A program made the translations under genes and the position numbers. This document shows positions 1 through 10,667 of a DNA stretch of 64,000 bases, in pieces. Source of the DNA: Pelobates cultripes (taxonomy: Eukaryota > Chordata > Amphibia > Anura > Pelobatidae); the NCBI GenBank assembly GCA_933207985.1, contig OW240918.1, positions 21,887,531-21,951,530 of the forward strand, in the 5' to 3' direction. The notes below the pieces were generated by a model, which was given only the letters and a program-made list of their open reading frames with translations, searched no databases and was not told the origin of the DNA. The first letter of the stretch is position 1. Each line of letters begins with the position of its first letter.

Positions 1-410
1 GGTGTTACTTCCTAGGTCTTCCAGGAATCTGGGAGTCACTGATCCTGCTTTATTTCATAGAGCCACTCAGTTTGCCCAAGCCCTCAAGTTGAACTCCACA
101 TGGGGCACATTAAACTGGGTGGACATTGAGAATGAGGCATGCTTCCTTTCAAACATCCCAGTGTTGTTCTGGATCTACCTACAAAAAAAACTTCCTGAAG
201 AGCTTGCCACTGCACACACATATGTTCTTTGGAGAAACCACTCTTTTTAAGACAAATTGGCTTCTCATGATTAATCGATCCTGTTTTTCACAGATACTGT
301 GGAAAAATGAACTTCTATGGCAGTGGTCTAATCACTTAACAGCTGGAAACATTGCTTGTTTGGACCATCCACCAGCTGTTGAGATCATGCAGATAAACAT
401 GCCCCTTTAA
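1..410 (+). pseudogene. L1/Tx1-like LINE ORF2 fragment
   Basis: An open frame from base 2 to 250 reads LGVTDPALFHRATQFAQAL and then NWVDIENEA. This resembles the stretch near the C-terminus of L1-type ORF2 proteins, where a GGLG-P motif is followed by a YY/HRAAQLAQ-type helix and a WV-IE motif. The frame shifts near 125-250 and a second frame to 410 may continue it. Without the endonuclease, RT core or 3' tail this is a dead piece, and it may extend left beyond the window. Recognition is by motif only; a chance frame is possible but less likely. Confidence 0.5.
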
Positions 411-1085
411 GAGATTTTTTTTTGTGTTTTTGATGTGGGCGAATTACATTCTGAATACCATTTGAACTAATATATTCAATTACTCACGCAAAAGCTCAAT
501 TCAGCCATTCACAACATACTTCAGATTACTCTCTCAGATGGAAAAAACAAATTTCAGAGGCTCAGGGAATACAATTTGGACAGGGAAATAGATGATAACA
601 GTTGGAGTAAAATCTTCACTTAGTGTCAATTTGCTCTATGAGCAAAGAAAATGGTTATGAGTGTACATCAAGATGGTATAAGGACCATCTCAAGATTACC
701 ACACATTTTTCAACTAAGGCCTCCTTCATCCACATGTGGTGCCAACGTTTTCTCACTCCTAAGTCATCTATTTAGGTTACCTATTACACATGACCCTGCA
801 CTTTCATTACTGAACAGCCACCCAATTGCCTTCCTCATCGCCAAATCTTTGCCACAAAATGTGAATAGCTGCACAGCTCTGTTTAGCTAAGAGATGGATT
901 TGAAATGTGTAAGTAAAAGATGATATTTGTGCACATGATGGAGGGATTGTCTGTGAGGCTTACCGTAAGGCTTGTAGCACACAACAAGGTTTGGCTCCAT
1001 GGAAAGAGTATCAGGCTTCAACAACCGATTCTTGACTATTTACATAAGCTTATGGTTTCTTATAAAAAGGGCTGGCCTGTCTATG
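411..1085. other. Non-coding, nothing recognised
   Basis: AT-rich sequence with only short chance reading frames. I see no repeat ends, RNA gene or promoter. Confidence 0.5.
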
Positions 1086-1245
1086 CCCCAGTGGGGCAAT
1101 GGCTCTAGGCGGCATGGCTCTAGGCGGCACTGTGACAGTACCTTTAAGAAATCTGGAGCAAGGTCCGGGCCACCTATTTGCACATATATATAGCGAGTAC
1201 CGCTATATATATATATGTGCTATTCTGACCCTGCTGGTGTGTATC

Positions 1246-1400
1246 GTGAAGAGGGAGCCCTGATAATAATCTTACAATCCCCAGCAGGTATTCTTGTCTG
1301 GCGAGCCACAAGAGCGTTACCACGGGTTGCCATGGCAACGCTCCGGCATGCATCGCTGCTGCTTGGGATTGTAAGATTACTATCAGGGCTCCGTCTTCAC
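1246..1400. repeat. Inverted repeat with about 41-bp arms (MITE-like)
   Basis: The arms 1246-1286 and 1359-1400 are near-perfect reverse complements, both carrying GAGCCCTGATA and ATCTTACAATCCC, and they enclose about 72 bases with the palindrome GTTGCCATGGCAAC. It looks like a small foldback or MITE-type element. A (TA)-rich palindrome lies just left (1184-1217). The long minus-strand frame over this region is repeat translation, not a gene. No clear target duplication was found. Confidence 0.6.
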
Positions 1401-1464
1401 TGTCCTCCAGCTCCACTGGACCACCATACAATCCTGTATCCTCCTCCCTGCCCACATGTAAGAG

Positions 1465-1580
1465 GCAGAGAGGGAGGAAATAAGTGCAGGGAGGGGGAAT
1501 AAGTAAATGCAGGAAGGGGGAATAAGTGCAGGGAGAGGGAAATAAGTGCAGGGAGGGGGGAATAAGTGCAGTGAGGGTGG
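1465..1580. repeat. Imperfect about 19-bp tandem repeat
   Basis: Several degenerate copies of GGGAGGGGGAATAAGTGCA follow one another, differing by small indels in the G-run. This is a minisatellite. Confidence 0.75.
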
Positions 1581-1689
1581 GACAGGGGAGGGCTGGCAGC
1601 CTTAGTCCTGGGGGGCAAATCCAGTTAAGTGGCCCATTGCACCAAGAAGAGAGTAAAAACCCATGTGATTGAAATGGGGGGGTGGCACT

Positions 1690-1830
1690 ACATAAACAGA
1701 CACACTCACTGTGTCTGTACTTGCTGATTTGACACACACTAACAAACACACACTCACTGACAGGCACACACACAGACATGCTGTTAAAGGCATACTGACT
1801 CATATAGACAGACATACTGACACACACAGA
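1690..1830. repeat. CA-rich degenerate microsatellite
   Basis: Runs of CACACACT, ACAGACA and ACTGACA make an impure CA/ACAG tract. The minus-strand reading frame here is a cysteine/valine-rich artefact of the repeat. Confidence 0.7.
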
Positions 1831-2340
1831 AGAAAAAAGGATCAGTCACAGTGCCAGGCAACCAGTTAAATTATGTAGCAGAAGAAGAAAGGTCCAGGCA
1901 TTCCAGAAATCAAACAAATAGGCAATTTATTGCACCCACAGCCAAAGCAACGTTTCGACCAACCAAGAAATGTAGTGGGGGGACAGGGGATGAAGTTGGT
2001 TGATAACTACAATTTGGGAAATGGGCTGTGGTGTGGGTGATATGGGTTGCAATTGGGGAGAGGAGCTGCAGTGGGGATGTTATGAGGGCTTTGGTGGGGG
2101 GGGCATGAGGCTGAGGAAGGGGGACAGGAGCTGAGAGGGGGGGCAGGAGCTTTACCGTGAACAAAGAAGACTGATCAGGGAGAATACATGAGAAGGGACC
2201 TGGGAAGATTATATGGAAAATAGCAAAATACAGAGGGGGCAAACAATGCAGGTATTGAGACATTGCCTGTAGATCATAATACATTCAATCCATTGACACT
2301 AAATGATGACATGTGATGCACTTCTGACCCTTATATTACT

Positions 2341-2366
2341 TTATATATATATATATATATATATAT
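2341..2366. repeat. (TA)n microsatellite
   Basis: An uninterrupted TATATA run immediately left of the hAT MITE. Confidence 0.9.
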
Positions 2367-2383
2367 CTACCCATGCCTTAACT

Positions 2384-2520
2384 CATGGGTCCTCAAACTC
2401 CGGCCCCCCAGATGTTGCTGAACTACAACTCCCATGATTCTCTGGCTATCTATGTAATTCAAAGAATCATGGGAGTTGTAGTTCAGCAACATCTGGGGGG
2501 CCGGAGTTTGAGGACCCATG
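2384..2520. mobile_element. hAT-like palindromic MITE with 8-bp TSD
   Basis: This 137-bp element is almost all terminal inverted repeat. It begins CATGGGTCCTCAAACTCCGG and ends with the reverse complement, with arms of about 56-60 bp and a short centre. It is flanked by the exact 8-bp duplication CCTTAACT (2376-2383 and 2521-2528), the target length of the hAT superfamily. There is no coding capacity, so it must have been mobilised in trans. The near-perfect arms suggest a fairly recent insertion. Confidence 0.9.
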
Positions 2521-2529
2521 CCTTAACTG

Positions 2530-3510
2530 GTGGTGTTTATATGGTTTACAATATCTCTGCTGATCCAGTCTAAAGAATCAAAGAAAACACCCCTCTCTCC
2601 GCCCCCCACGTCAGCACAGCTTTCCATAGAGGTGATAAACATTGTAAGTAGAGAGTGTTCTCGAGTCTTTCTAATAAATTTAAAATCGTATAAATCTCTA
2701 TATAAGTTGATGTGCCTTCTTAATTGAATGTTGACGTTATTTCTTACAATTTTAATTTATATGAACTTAGTTGAACTATAAATGAGAAACTATAACGTAA
2801 CATCTACTTCATTGTTTCTTTTTTTTATTTTTAGATTGTATTTCTTATTTTCTTTGTTTTGTTTCTTGTATTTTGACCTCTCCATCAATTGGATAAACAT
2901 AATGGTTCCAAAAGACTCTGCATTTTGCCATATGGACATTAGATGGCGCCACAAGCAGAGCATTTCATGTGCTGGTGTACAGGCATTTGTTTGCATAATC
3001 TCAGTTTATTTTTAACTGGTATTTATAAAATGCAAACAGCTTAATGCATACATGGTAAAGTCAAACAGAGAAGCTCAAATGTGAGACCAAGAAAATATTC
3101 CCCCATTTCAAGAACAGCCAGTCTGTAAATAAACATGTGTGGGTAGCACCAAGACATACCTGCCCATTTATAATAGTATCCAGATGCATTTGTTGCAATT
3201 TTATCATACATAAAATTACATTTAAAATTTTCAGCATAATCTTAAATTATGTAGAACTTTGCTTTGTATTTAGTAATTATAAAAATCTGATCCAGATAGG
3301 TTACTGATTCTTAGTGCAAAAATGTTCTTAGAACCTAATTTATCAATAATGTAATCAATATGGTTGATTAAATATGGCACAATGTGGATGATTGGTGCCT
3401 TGGACGAATGGGAGAGCTGAAACTGAAAATTTAGCATAGTAGATCATTCAATGACTAATGTATATGTTGCCATTAGTACCAGGATTAATTAGGCTAGACA
3501 GACAGGCATA
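2530..3510. other. Non-coding, nothing recognised
   Basis: AT-rich unique-looking sequence with no repeat ends or coding similarity that I recognise. Confidence 0.5.
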
Positions 3511-3512
3511 TG

Positions 3513-3590
<78 letters not shown>
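3513..3590. repeat. (GATA)n microsatellite
   Basis: About 19 uninterrupted GATA units, long enough to be highly length-variable. Confidence 0.97.
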
Positions 3591-3599
3591 GGTAAATAA

Positions 3600-4630
3600 A
3601 GTCATTATATTTAGCTATGCTATTTTGCCATTTTATTACTAAGCTCCAACAAGTAGCTGTTTAGTAATTAGACTCTTTTACTTTGGAATTTCCGTTCCTG
3701 CATTTTTGTTTTATTTGCCACGCAGAGAACTATCGTTCAGAATCTTTAGATTTTTGTTTAATTCTGTATTTTCTTTACAAATAAAAGATTTCCGTTTGAG
3801 ATGCGTTAGTTTAAGTTGGCATGATACATAGCTGGACTCGTCCTGTAGCTAGCCACGTCTGCTGGAAGGGTGGATTGCAAAATCAGTGCAGTCAAAGTTT
3901 CACAACAGTCATTTTATCAGCCATCTGTTGTGTTATTTCTATCAGCGAGTCTGTGAACTTGAAACCAGTGTGTCGATGCTTTAACAGTTAAGTGCTTGGA
4001 CAAGCCGCCAGTTTTCCTCATGTTTGCACATTCAACTTTTAATGCCTTTGGTTTTCATGTACACGGAATAGTTAATTCCCTTTTTCTATTTGAAGAGGAC
4101 AGACAGGATTACAGTAATGGTACAGAACAGTTTTCTCACAATCTCCATCCATGGAAAATTGATTAAAAGTGAAACTGCCAGCAAAGGGTTTATTAACTAA
4201 ACAGTTGTTGTGACTAGACATTCGGCTTACAGAGATTAAGAAAAAATAATCTGAAAAAAATCCCAAAAAGTGATTTATTTATTTATTTCTCTCTTTCTTT
4301 AGATATTCTGCTGGAAGAGGGGCCCAGCCATTTCTGCCCTTTCTATTACATTTACTTGTTTGATATAGGATAGCCGTGGGGATTGGAGTCCATAGTCTCT
4401 CTCCACCAAAACCACTACCCTGAGTTGTGGTGGTTATGGTGCTTAGCATGCCCCATTGGTGAAATATAACAGGTTTACAACACAATGAAATAGTGCAGTG
4501 TAACTGACATGTATAGTATTTTTACATACTATTATAACACATCTTAGAATTTAACAATGATATGCAATGTCCCATGACATTATTGCTCATTAGAGTTCTG
4601 GACTTAGAATACCACAGTATTATTATAATA
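3600..4630. other. Non-coding, nothing recognised
   Basis: Short chance frames only; no transposon ends or RNA genes seen. Confidence 0.5.
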
Positions 4631-4639
4631 GTTATTTAA

Positions 4640-4985
4640 TCAAGCCTCCCAACTGTCCTGATTTCAACAAGACAGTTGCTACTTTTCAGTTTTGTCCCAT
4701 TGCCTCAGTTTCGCACTAGTTACCTTGCGTCCCAAATCTGGGAACACCAGGGAACTTTCCCAATTTAGAACAGGGTCACTTGCGTATGCTGTCCTACGAG
4801 CACTAGGACCATGCAAAGAGTGCTTTATTATTCTGGATTAGGACTGTCAGCCTGTCGTCAAGCTGATTTGCCCCTTTAACGGGTGAACTTGCCCCTTTTT
4901 CCCAACATGCCTGCCCATTCTGGGTGTCGTCAGTGACACAAGTTGTGTAACTTGCAACACCCTCGAGGACTCGACTACCAGTGGT
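4640..4985. repeat. Probable interspersed repeat
   Basis: The phrase CTCCCAACTGTCCTGATTTC followed by a GACAGT-type motif is echoed in altered form near 5710-5830 (AGGACAGTCCTGTCCCTCTG). I read both as decayed pieces of one non-autonomous repeat; the family is not identified. Confidence 0.35.
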
Positions 4986-5574
4986 CCAATCTCATACCTC
5001 CCGCATGTTAAATGATGACTAAATCTAATAATGTTAATACAAATTTAGTACACAATAACAGAAACAATTTACAAAAGCATTTACTTACACAAGCTGCAGT
5101 GAGTTAAAACACGAATAGCAAAAATTGCTCAAATTGCTCGAATAGGAAAGTATGACACTGGATGGGATGGGGAATGTTTCCAATTTGCAATGTACTATAA
5201 TTTAATGCCAGATAAACATCAAAGTGCCAGTGTATTCCAAAACACAGTTTACAGGGTGCTGCAAGGCTGGGACCATACGTTCCACTTTGCTGACCACAAA
5301 TACACCGTTCAGGTTTTGCAGAGAATGCAGGAACCACAGTTCATAAAGCAAATTAACCAGGAAACGGGGAACACCCACGTGAGTTCAGGCAAGCATCTGT
5401 TCTCTGTTTTTAGCAAAAATATTAAACTTGTCAGCACGCACAATATACAGCAAGTGGCATAAATGGTGTAAATTCCATTTAAAGTATTGCTGTCACCTAA
5501 CAACATAAGTCGGTGCTTTATAAAGTGTATGGAATTGACAGGAACTTTGATTTTTAATATGACATTTACTTATT

Positions 5575-5700
5575 CAACAAATATGTTTGTGAGGTCTAAG
5601 AAATAAAATTGCAACTAGAACTCACACTGCTGTATTCACCTCTAGCCTGGAATTCTGTTTTAACTTAGTCGTTGTTACAAGCTCTGCCAATATTTTCAAT
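5575..5700 (+). repeat. Left part of a split interspersed repeat
   Basis: Carries GTTTGTGAGGTCTAAGAAAT and ACTCACACTGCTGTATTCACC, which match 12560-12630 closely. The matching right part is at 8030-8170, so this copy is split by about 2.3 kb. Confidence 0.6.
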
Positions 5701-5931
5701 GAAGATAGTATGCAGGCCTCTCAGCAGTCCCTGTATTAGCAGGACAGTCCTGTCCCTCTGTTCTGGCTTTGTTCCCTGGTATTCCGCTTTTGTGGACACC
5801 AGGAAACTGGTGTCCATAAAAGCGTCTACCAGACCACCACCATAGGGACTTTCAGGTTGTCAGGCAACTTTTGGTCACCTAACTGACACTGGACATCCTC
5901 ACGCTATGGATGAGGACATGCAGTGTCATGT

Positions 5932-6141
5932 AAAACCCCATAGGAAAGCATTATACATTATACATGCTTTCCTATGGGGGAAATACTACTGCACGACCAC
6001 TGAGAGCGGCCATTAGGTCTCCCACGCCTGTCAGTCTCTTCATTTACCTGTCAGAGCACTCTGATTGGATGGCTTAAACCCACCAATCAGAGTGCTCTGA
6101 GCCTAATTGCAGGGCGGGGCAAGGCTTTATAAGCCTTCCCC
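5932..6141. repeat. Run of three short hairpins
   Basis: Three inverted repeats follow each other. CCCCATAGGAAAGCA pairs with its complement at 5937-5986. CAGAGCACTCTGATTGG pairs with CCAATCAGAGTGCTCTG at 6053-6099. GCAGGGCGGGGCAAGGCTT pairs with its complement at 6109-6149. The second and third contain the promoter-like boxes described in the next entry. Confidence 0.75.
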
Positions 6142-6318
6142 CGCCCTGCAGAGCTCAGTCTGCGCGGAGCCCTCGCCGGATGAAGATGGATTATTTTTTT
6201 TGCGCTCGTTTTTTTTTTTTTTGAATTGCGTCGGTTATTTTGCCATGGTTTTTTTATTTGGCCTTTTTTGGGGCTGAAAAAAGAAGATTTAGAAGAAAGA
6301 AAACATCGAATGGTAAGT
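6060..6318 (+). promoter_or_regulatory. Repeat-borne pol II promoter-like block with splice donor
   Basis: Elements stand in canonical order: an inverted CCAAT box (ATTGG, 6064-6068), a CCAAT box (6083-6087), a GC box (AGGGCGGGGC, 6111-6120), a TATA box (TTTATAAG, 6126-6133) and an initiator-like CTCAGTC whose A is at 6157, 29 bases after the first T of TATAA. A consensus splice donor (TGGTAAGT, GT at 6313) follows about 156 bases on. A T-tract plus CAG ends at about 6341, but an intron that short would be below the usual vertebrate minimum. Every box is sequence-visible; activity is inference. The G-rich array follows downstream. Confidence 0.5.
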
Positions 6319-6462
6319 TTTTTTGTTTTTTTTTACAGGTACTTAGTTAAAGGTCCCCCCCTCGTTATTTTTAGGGTGAGGGGGGTAGGTAGGGGGTTAA
6401 TTTTGTTTTGGGGGGGAGGGAGTGACTAGGGGTTTGGGGACCCCTAGTCACCTGGGGGGGGA

Positions 6463-7735
6463 CACATTTTTTTTAGGGCCCCCACCCGCCGCTCAGGGGT
6501 GGGGGCTGGGGAGAAGGACATTATGTCCCCCCCTTTTTAGTATTTAGGGCCCCCACCCGCCGCTCAGGGGTAGGGGCCGGGGGGGAGGACCTTAGGTTCC
6601 CAACCCCTTTTTAGTATTTAGGGCCCCCACCCACCGCTCAGGGGTGGGGGCCAGGGGGGAGGACCTTTGGTCCCCCCCCTTTTTAGTATTTAGGGCCCCC
6701 ACCCGCTGCTCAGGGGTGGGGGCCAGGGGGGAGGACATTAGGTCCCACCCCTTTTTAGTATTTAGGGCCCCCACCCGCCGCTCAGGGGTGGGGGCCAGGG
6801 GGGAGGACCTTAGGTCCCCCCATTGTGATTTATTTGCCCCCACCCACTGCGCAGGGGTGGAGGCAGGGGGGAGGACATTCCCCCCCCTTTTTAGTATTTA
6901 GGGCCCCCATCCGCCGCTCAGGGGTGGGGGCCAGGGGGGAGGACCTTAGGTCCCCCCCTTTTTAGTATTTAGGGCCCCCACCTGCCTCTCAGGGGTGGGG
7001 GCCAGGGGGGAGGAGCTTAGGTCCCCCCCATTGTGATTTATTTGCCCCCACCCACCGCTCAGGGGTGGAGGCTGGGGGAGAGGACATTAGGTCCCCCCCC
7101 TTTTTAGTATTTAGGGCCCCCACCCGCCGCTCAGGGGTGGGGGCCAGGGGGGAGGACCTTAGGTCCCCCCCCCTTTTTAGTATTTAGGGCCCCCACCCGC
7201 TGCTCAGGGGTGGGGGCCAGGGGGGAGGACATTAGGTCCCACCCCTTTTTAGTATTTAGGGCCCCCACCCGCTGCTCAGGGGTGGGGGCCAGGGGGGAGG
7301 ACCTTAGGTCCCCCCCATTGTGATTTATTTGCCCCCACCCACTGCGCAGGGGTGGAGGCCGGGGGGAGGACATTCCCCCCCCTTTTTAGTATTTAGGGCC
7401 CCCATCCGCCGCTCAGGGGTGGGGGCCAGGGGGGAGGACCTTAGGTCCCCCCCCTTTTAGTATTTAGGGCCCCCACCTGCCTCTCAGGGGTGGGGGCCAG
7501 GGGGGAGGAGCTTAGGTCCCCCCCCATTGTGATTTATTTGCCCCCACCCACCGCTCAGGGGTGGAGGCCGGGGGAGAGGACATTAGGTCCCCCCCATTTT
7601 TAGTATTTAGGGCCCCCACCCGCCGCTCAGGGGTGGGGGCCAGGGGGGAGGACCTTAGGTCCCCCCCTTCTTAGTATTTAGGGCCCCCACCCACCACTCA
7701 GGGGTGGGGGCCAGGAGGAGGACAGTAGGTCCCCC
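6463..7735. repeat. G-rich minisatellite, about 18 units of 70-75 bp
   Basis: Units carry GGGCCCCCACCCGCCGCTCA, then GGGGTGGGGGCCAGGGGGG, AGGACCTTAGGTCC and a CTTTTTAGTATTTA linker. A variant linker (TTGTGATTTATTTGCCCCCA) opens units near 6825, 7030, 7318 and 7531. Variant units recur in the same order about 500 bp apart, so a block of roughly 500 bp has been duplicated. The plus strand of most units holds four G-runs with short loops, a quadruplex-type pattern. Minus-strand frames with repeated APTPE and NTKKG motifs are products of the repeat. Confidence 0.95.
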
Positions 7736-7815
7736 CCATATCATTGAGTAAACTTTGACAACCCCCACCCCCGAGCGGCGGGTGGGGGGTTGTCAAAGTT
7801 TACTCAATGATATGG
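7736..7815. repeat. Hairpin, 35-bp arms, 9-base loop
   Basis: CCATATCATTGAGTAAACTT through CCCCCACCC (7736-7770) is followed by a 9-base loop and its reverse complement (7780-7815) with one extra base. The inner part is minisatellite sequence, so the hairpin looks like an inverted end of the array. Confidence 0.93.
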
Positions 7816-7817
7816 AA

Positions 7818-7925
7818 TAGGGGGCGGACCGAACATCGCATATGTTCGCCCGCCGTGGCGAACGCGAACAAGCGATGTTCGCCGGGAACTATTCGCTGGC
7901 GAACTGTTCGGGACATCTCTAGTAT
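7818..7925. mobile_element. Terminal repeat of a hAT-like element (single end)
   Basis: The stretch has several GCGAAC/GTTCGC pairs and ends GTTCGGGACATCTCTAGTA, nearly the terminal sequence of the complete MITE at 19749-19931. I could not find the matching left end upstream, so this is either a solo end or the right border of a composite element that includes the array and promoter-like block. Confidence 0.6.
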
Positions 7926-8029
7926 TTTATATTTGTTATTGCTAGAGTGGGTTGAGGGGTTCCACTCAGGTGGTTACAACAGATTTTGTTGTTGCACTCT
8001 ATCACCTAATTCACTGTATTTGTTTTATT

Positions 8030-8170
8030 TTCTAAATCTTTAATATACATTTAAAGAAAAATACAGCGTCACATGAAAAAGGCTAACACAAATATTGGTG
8101 ATTCTCATCATTTAATTCATTGGTGTGATTCACCTAGAAATTACCTTTTCCACTTTAAAATGGTTTAACA
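8030..8170 (+). repeat. Right part of the split interspersed repeat
   Basis: TTTAATATACATTTAAAG, then GCTAACA and GGTGTGATTCACC parallel 12768-12895, where the family is uninterrupted. Confidence 0.55.
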
Positions 8171-9780
8171 ATTAGTTTTTAAAATCCAGCATGTTTTTCT
8201 GGATATTTATATCATTTTCACCAATGACGTAGAGGTTATGGGACCCTGAAGTAAAATCAATTTGTTAATCAATCAGGCTATAACAAAGTAATCACCACAC
8301 TTAATTAATTAATTGATTGCACTGAGGCTCCATAAATAAATTCTGTCTGGGTGGATTTTTCATGTACCGCTCAACAGCATGAAAAACATAATATAAAATG
8401 GTGGATATGGCAACTCCAGTAAAAATACATTGCCAAGTGCTCGTCATTGAACTCAGTATGCAGTGGGCATTTTAGGGACAAATATTGCCAATCTCATCTA
8501 GCTGGAATTCTGCATCACTTATAAAATAAGTTATAGAGTTTAAAAAGATAAATACACACAAGGATCCAATCAGAAATGGGTGAGCAGGTGCATGCTGGGA
8601 AATATTATGTTCTGAGTTCGAGTGAAAGTCAAGCACACGTGTGTTAATGTGATTATTTTCTAACGCTGAATGATTATAATAAATGCTAAGGCGCTATGTT
8701 GATGTTTTTATGCACTATTAATTACTGTATTTATTTTTATTTTTTAGTGACAGATCCACTTCAAGGCGTTGAATTTATTAGGACTCGATCTTAATCCTAA
8801 AGACTCCAATGCAAGTTTGGATGTTTGTCAAGCCTAATTTAGAACCAAAGATTATGTCAGATGTATATTCTTGCCAACTTTAAAAAAATATATACAGGGT
8901 GCCTGCGCAAACAGTGTGTCCCATCTCGGCATGTGACTGTATTACCCAAGTAAGGGGATTTGTACACCAGGCAGAAAATGTATAATCAAACAAAAAAAAA
9001 ATAGGCTAAACAGCTAATCTGAAAAAAAAAAACATATTGAAACAGTTCCATTGTGGATGTGTTGACCAATTTTTTGCATTTTGATTTTTAATGCATCAGA
9101 ATTTACAGGTTAATGAGTATACCCTGAGGGCAGACTGGACCTAACAGATAATCTTAAAGAATAATTCTAGTGCAGCATGTTTGCAGTAGTTCAAACGTTA
9201 AGGAATCAAATACTAAAAATTGTCAAATTATAAAAAAAGGCAAAGTAAAACGTATACCGAGTGAGCTATTTAGAAACCATGTCTTTCATTAAATCAGGTG
9301 TTTCTGAAGAGATGCATACGCCCGCGTTCTGACATATTTTTCTAAATATGAAAATAAAGATGATGATTGCTTTTAATTAATTTATTATTATTTTTTAAGG
9401 TTACAAATGTCACAGAAAAGAAAAAAAAATTGCCTGCCATACACAACACAGGAGGATGTATTTATGACAACCATATGTAATATAAACAAGATTCTTTGAT
9501 AATTATACATGAAGCAGGATGTAAACATCATCATCGTGCGCACTAGACGCAATAAATCTTAAAATGTATCTAAATAATGAAGGATCATGATTTTTTTTTT
9601 TTTACGCTTACCTTGGGTCCAGCTTGATATATGAACAATGAGAATAATGTGCCTTTAATTTATTTAAGATAAGTTCTGGCAGCTGGCTATTGTCTACACC
9701 AGCCCCTTGCCTACTATTCTCAGCAAATATATCCACTTCTATTTGTTTAAAATTAATAGTCAGGGCCAGTGGTGGAATTA
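8171..9780. other. Non-coding, nothing recognised
   Basis: AT-rich sequence with short A/T runs; no coding similarity, RNA gene or repeat boundary recognised. Confidence 0.5.
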
Positions 9781-9829
9781 ATGTACAGAGTGCCCTGTTG
9801 CAAGAATTTCTTTTTACCCCTCCCTAGAG

Positions 9830-9910
9830 CAAGGGTGGGCAAAAAGTAGAACCTCAACTGTCCCCAACAATGCTTTGCCAGGTGGGGATCTACCATTTGC
9901 CCATCCTTGC
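9830..9910. mobile_element. Short hAT-like MITE
   Basis: CAAGGGTGGGCAAA at the left faces TTTGCCCATCCTTG at the right, with AGTAGAACC and GGATCTACC continuing the inverted repeat. The termini resemble hAT MITEs. No matching 8-bp flanks were found, so it may be old or truncated. Confidence 0.6.
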
Positions 9911-10200
9911 AGGGTGGTGTTTGTGAGCAGTGTTTGTGTTTTTGAGTGTAAGCATTTTTTTGTATGGAGTGTGTGAATCTAGAAACGTATTTGTATGTAC
10001 TGTTGCTAATTGAATGCAGTGGTGTGTTTGTAAAGTTGGCATTTAGATCAAGGTGTACATTTGTATAGAGTTTTGCTGTTTGAATACAGGGCTGTTTTTA
10101 TATATAGTATTGGTGTTTGACTGCAGAGATGTATTTATGTGTAGTGTTAGGGTTTTGGATGCAGGGGTGTATTTCTGAATAGTGCTGGTGTTTGAATACC
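9905..10200. repeat. Degenerate about 45-bp minisatellite
   Basis: A loosely repeated pattern of GTGTTTGAATGCAG, GGTGTATTT and TGTAGTGTT recurs six or seven times with heavy divergence. Confidence 0.6.
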
Positions 10201-10319
10201 AAGATGCATGGCCCGGGATGCCATCAAGGCATGACAACCATGACAGCTGTCATGGGCCCGGTGGTCCTGGTGGCCTGGACTGCTCTGGGAGTTCCTGGCC
10301 CCACATTGCCTAAGTACAC

Positions 10320-10368
10320 ATATATATATATATATATATCATGATTTACTCTCTCTCTATCTATCTAT
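10320..10368. repeat. (TA)n and (TCTA)n microsatellites
   Basis: A TATATA run followed by CTCTCTCT and TCTATCTA units. Confidence 0.85.
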
Positions 10369-10404
10369 GTACTTGTGGGCCCCCGGATACCTGTTTGTTG
10401 TAAA

Positions 10405-10533
10405 GGGGGCCCGCAGCACACTCTCACTAACCTTCCCAGCAGCTCCCCTGTCTAAATCTCGGGAGTCCCATGGCCGTGAGAGTTAGACACGGTAGCTGCT
10501 GGGAGGGTTAGTGAAAATGTGCTGCGGGCCCCC
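10405..10533. repeat. Inverted repeat, 40-bp arms
   Basis: GGGGGCCCGCAGCACA to CCCAGCAGCT (10405-10444) is the near-exact reverse complement of 10494-10533. It is a foldback unit beside the CA array, with no target duplication visible. Confidence 0.8.
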
Positions 10534-10667
10534 TCTGCAGAGTCCATGCCACTAGACCACCAGGGAACGTGATCTTCCCCCTCCCTGGCCAGCTAAGAAG
10601 CAGGTAGGGGGGACAAAAACTAAATGTTTAGAAATAAAATATAAAAAAAAAATCAAAATGCCCCCCC

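Noticed and set aside
1174..1827. 217-codon minus-strand frame
   Set aside because: Runs through a CA tract, a 19-bp minisatellite and an inverted repeat; composition is explained by these.
6313..6341. Tiny intron between GTAAGT and TTTACAG
   Set aside because: About 28 bases is below the usual vertebrate intron minimum, so the acceptor-like site is not accepted as the partner.
9822..9918. 8-bp TSD around the 9.83-kb hAT-like MITE
   Set aside because: Left and right flanks do not match.
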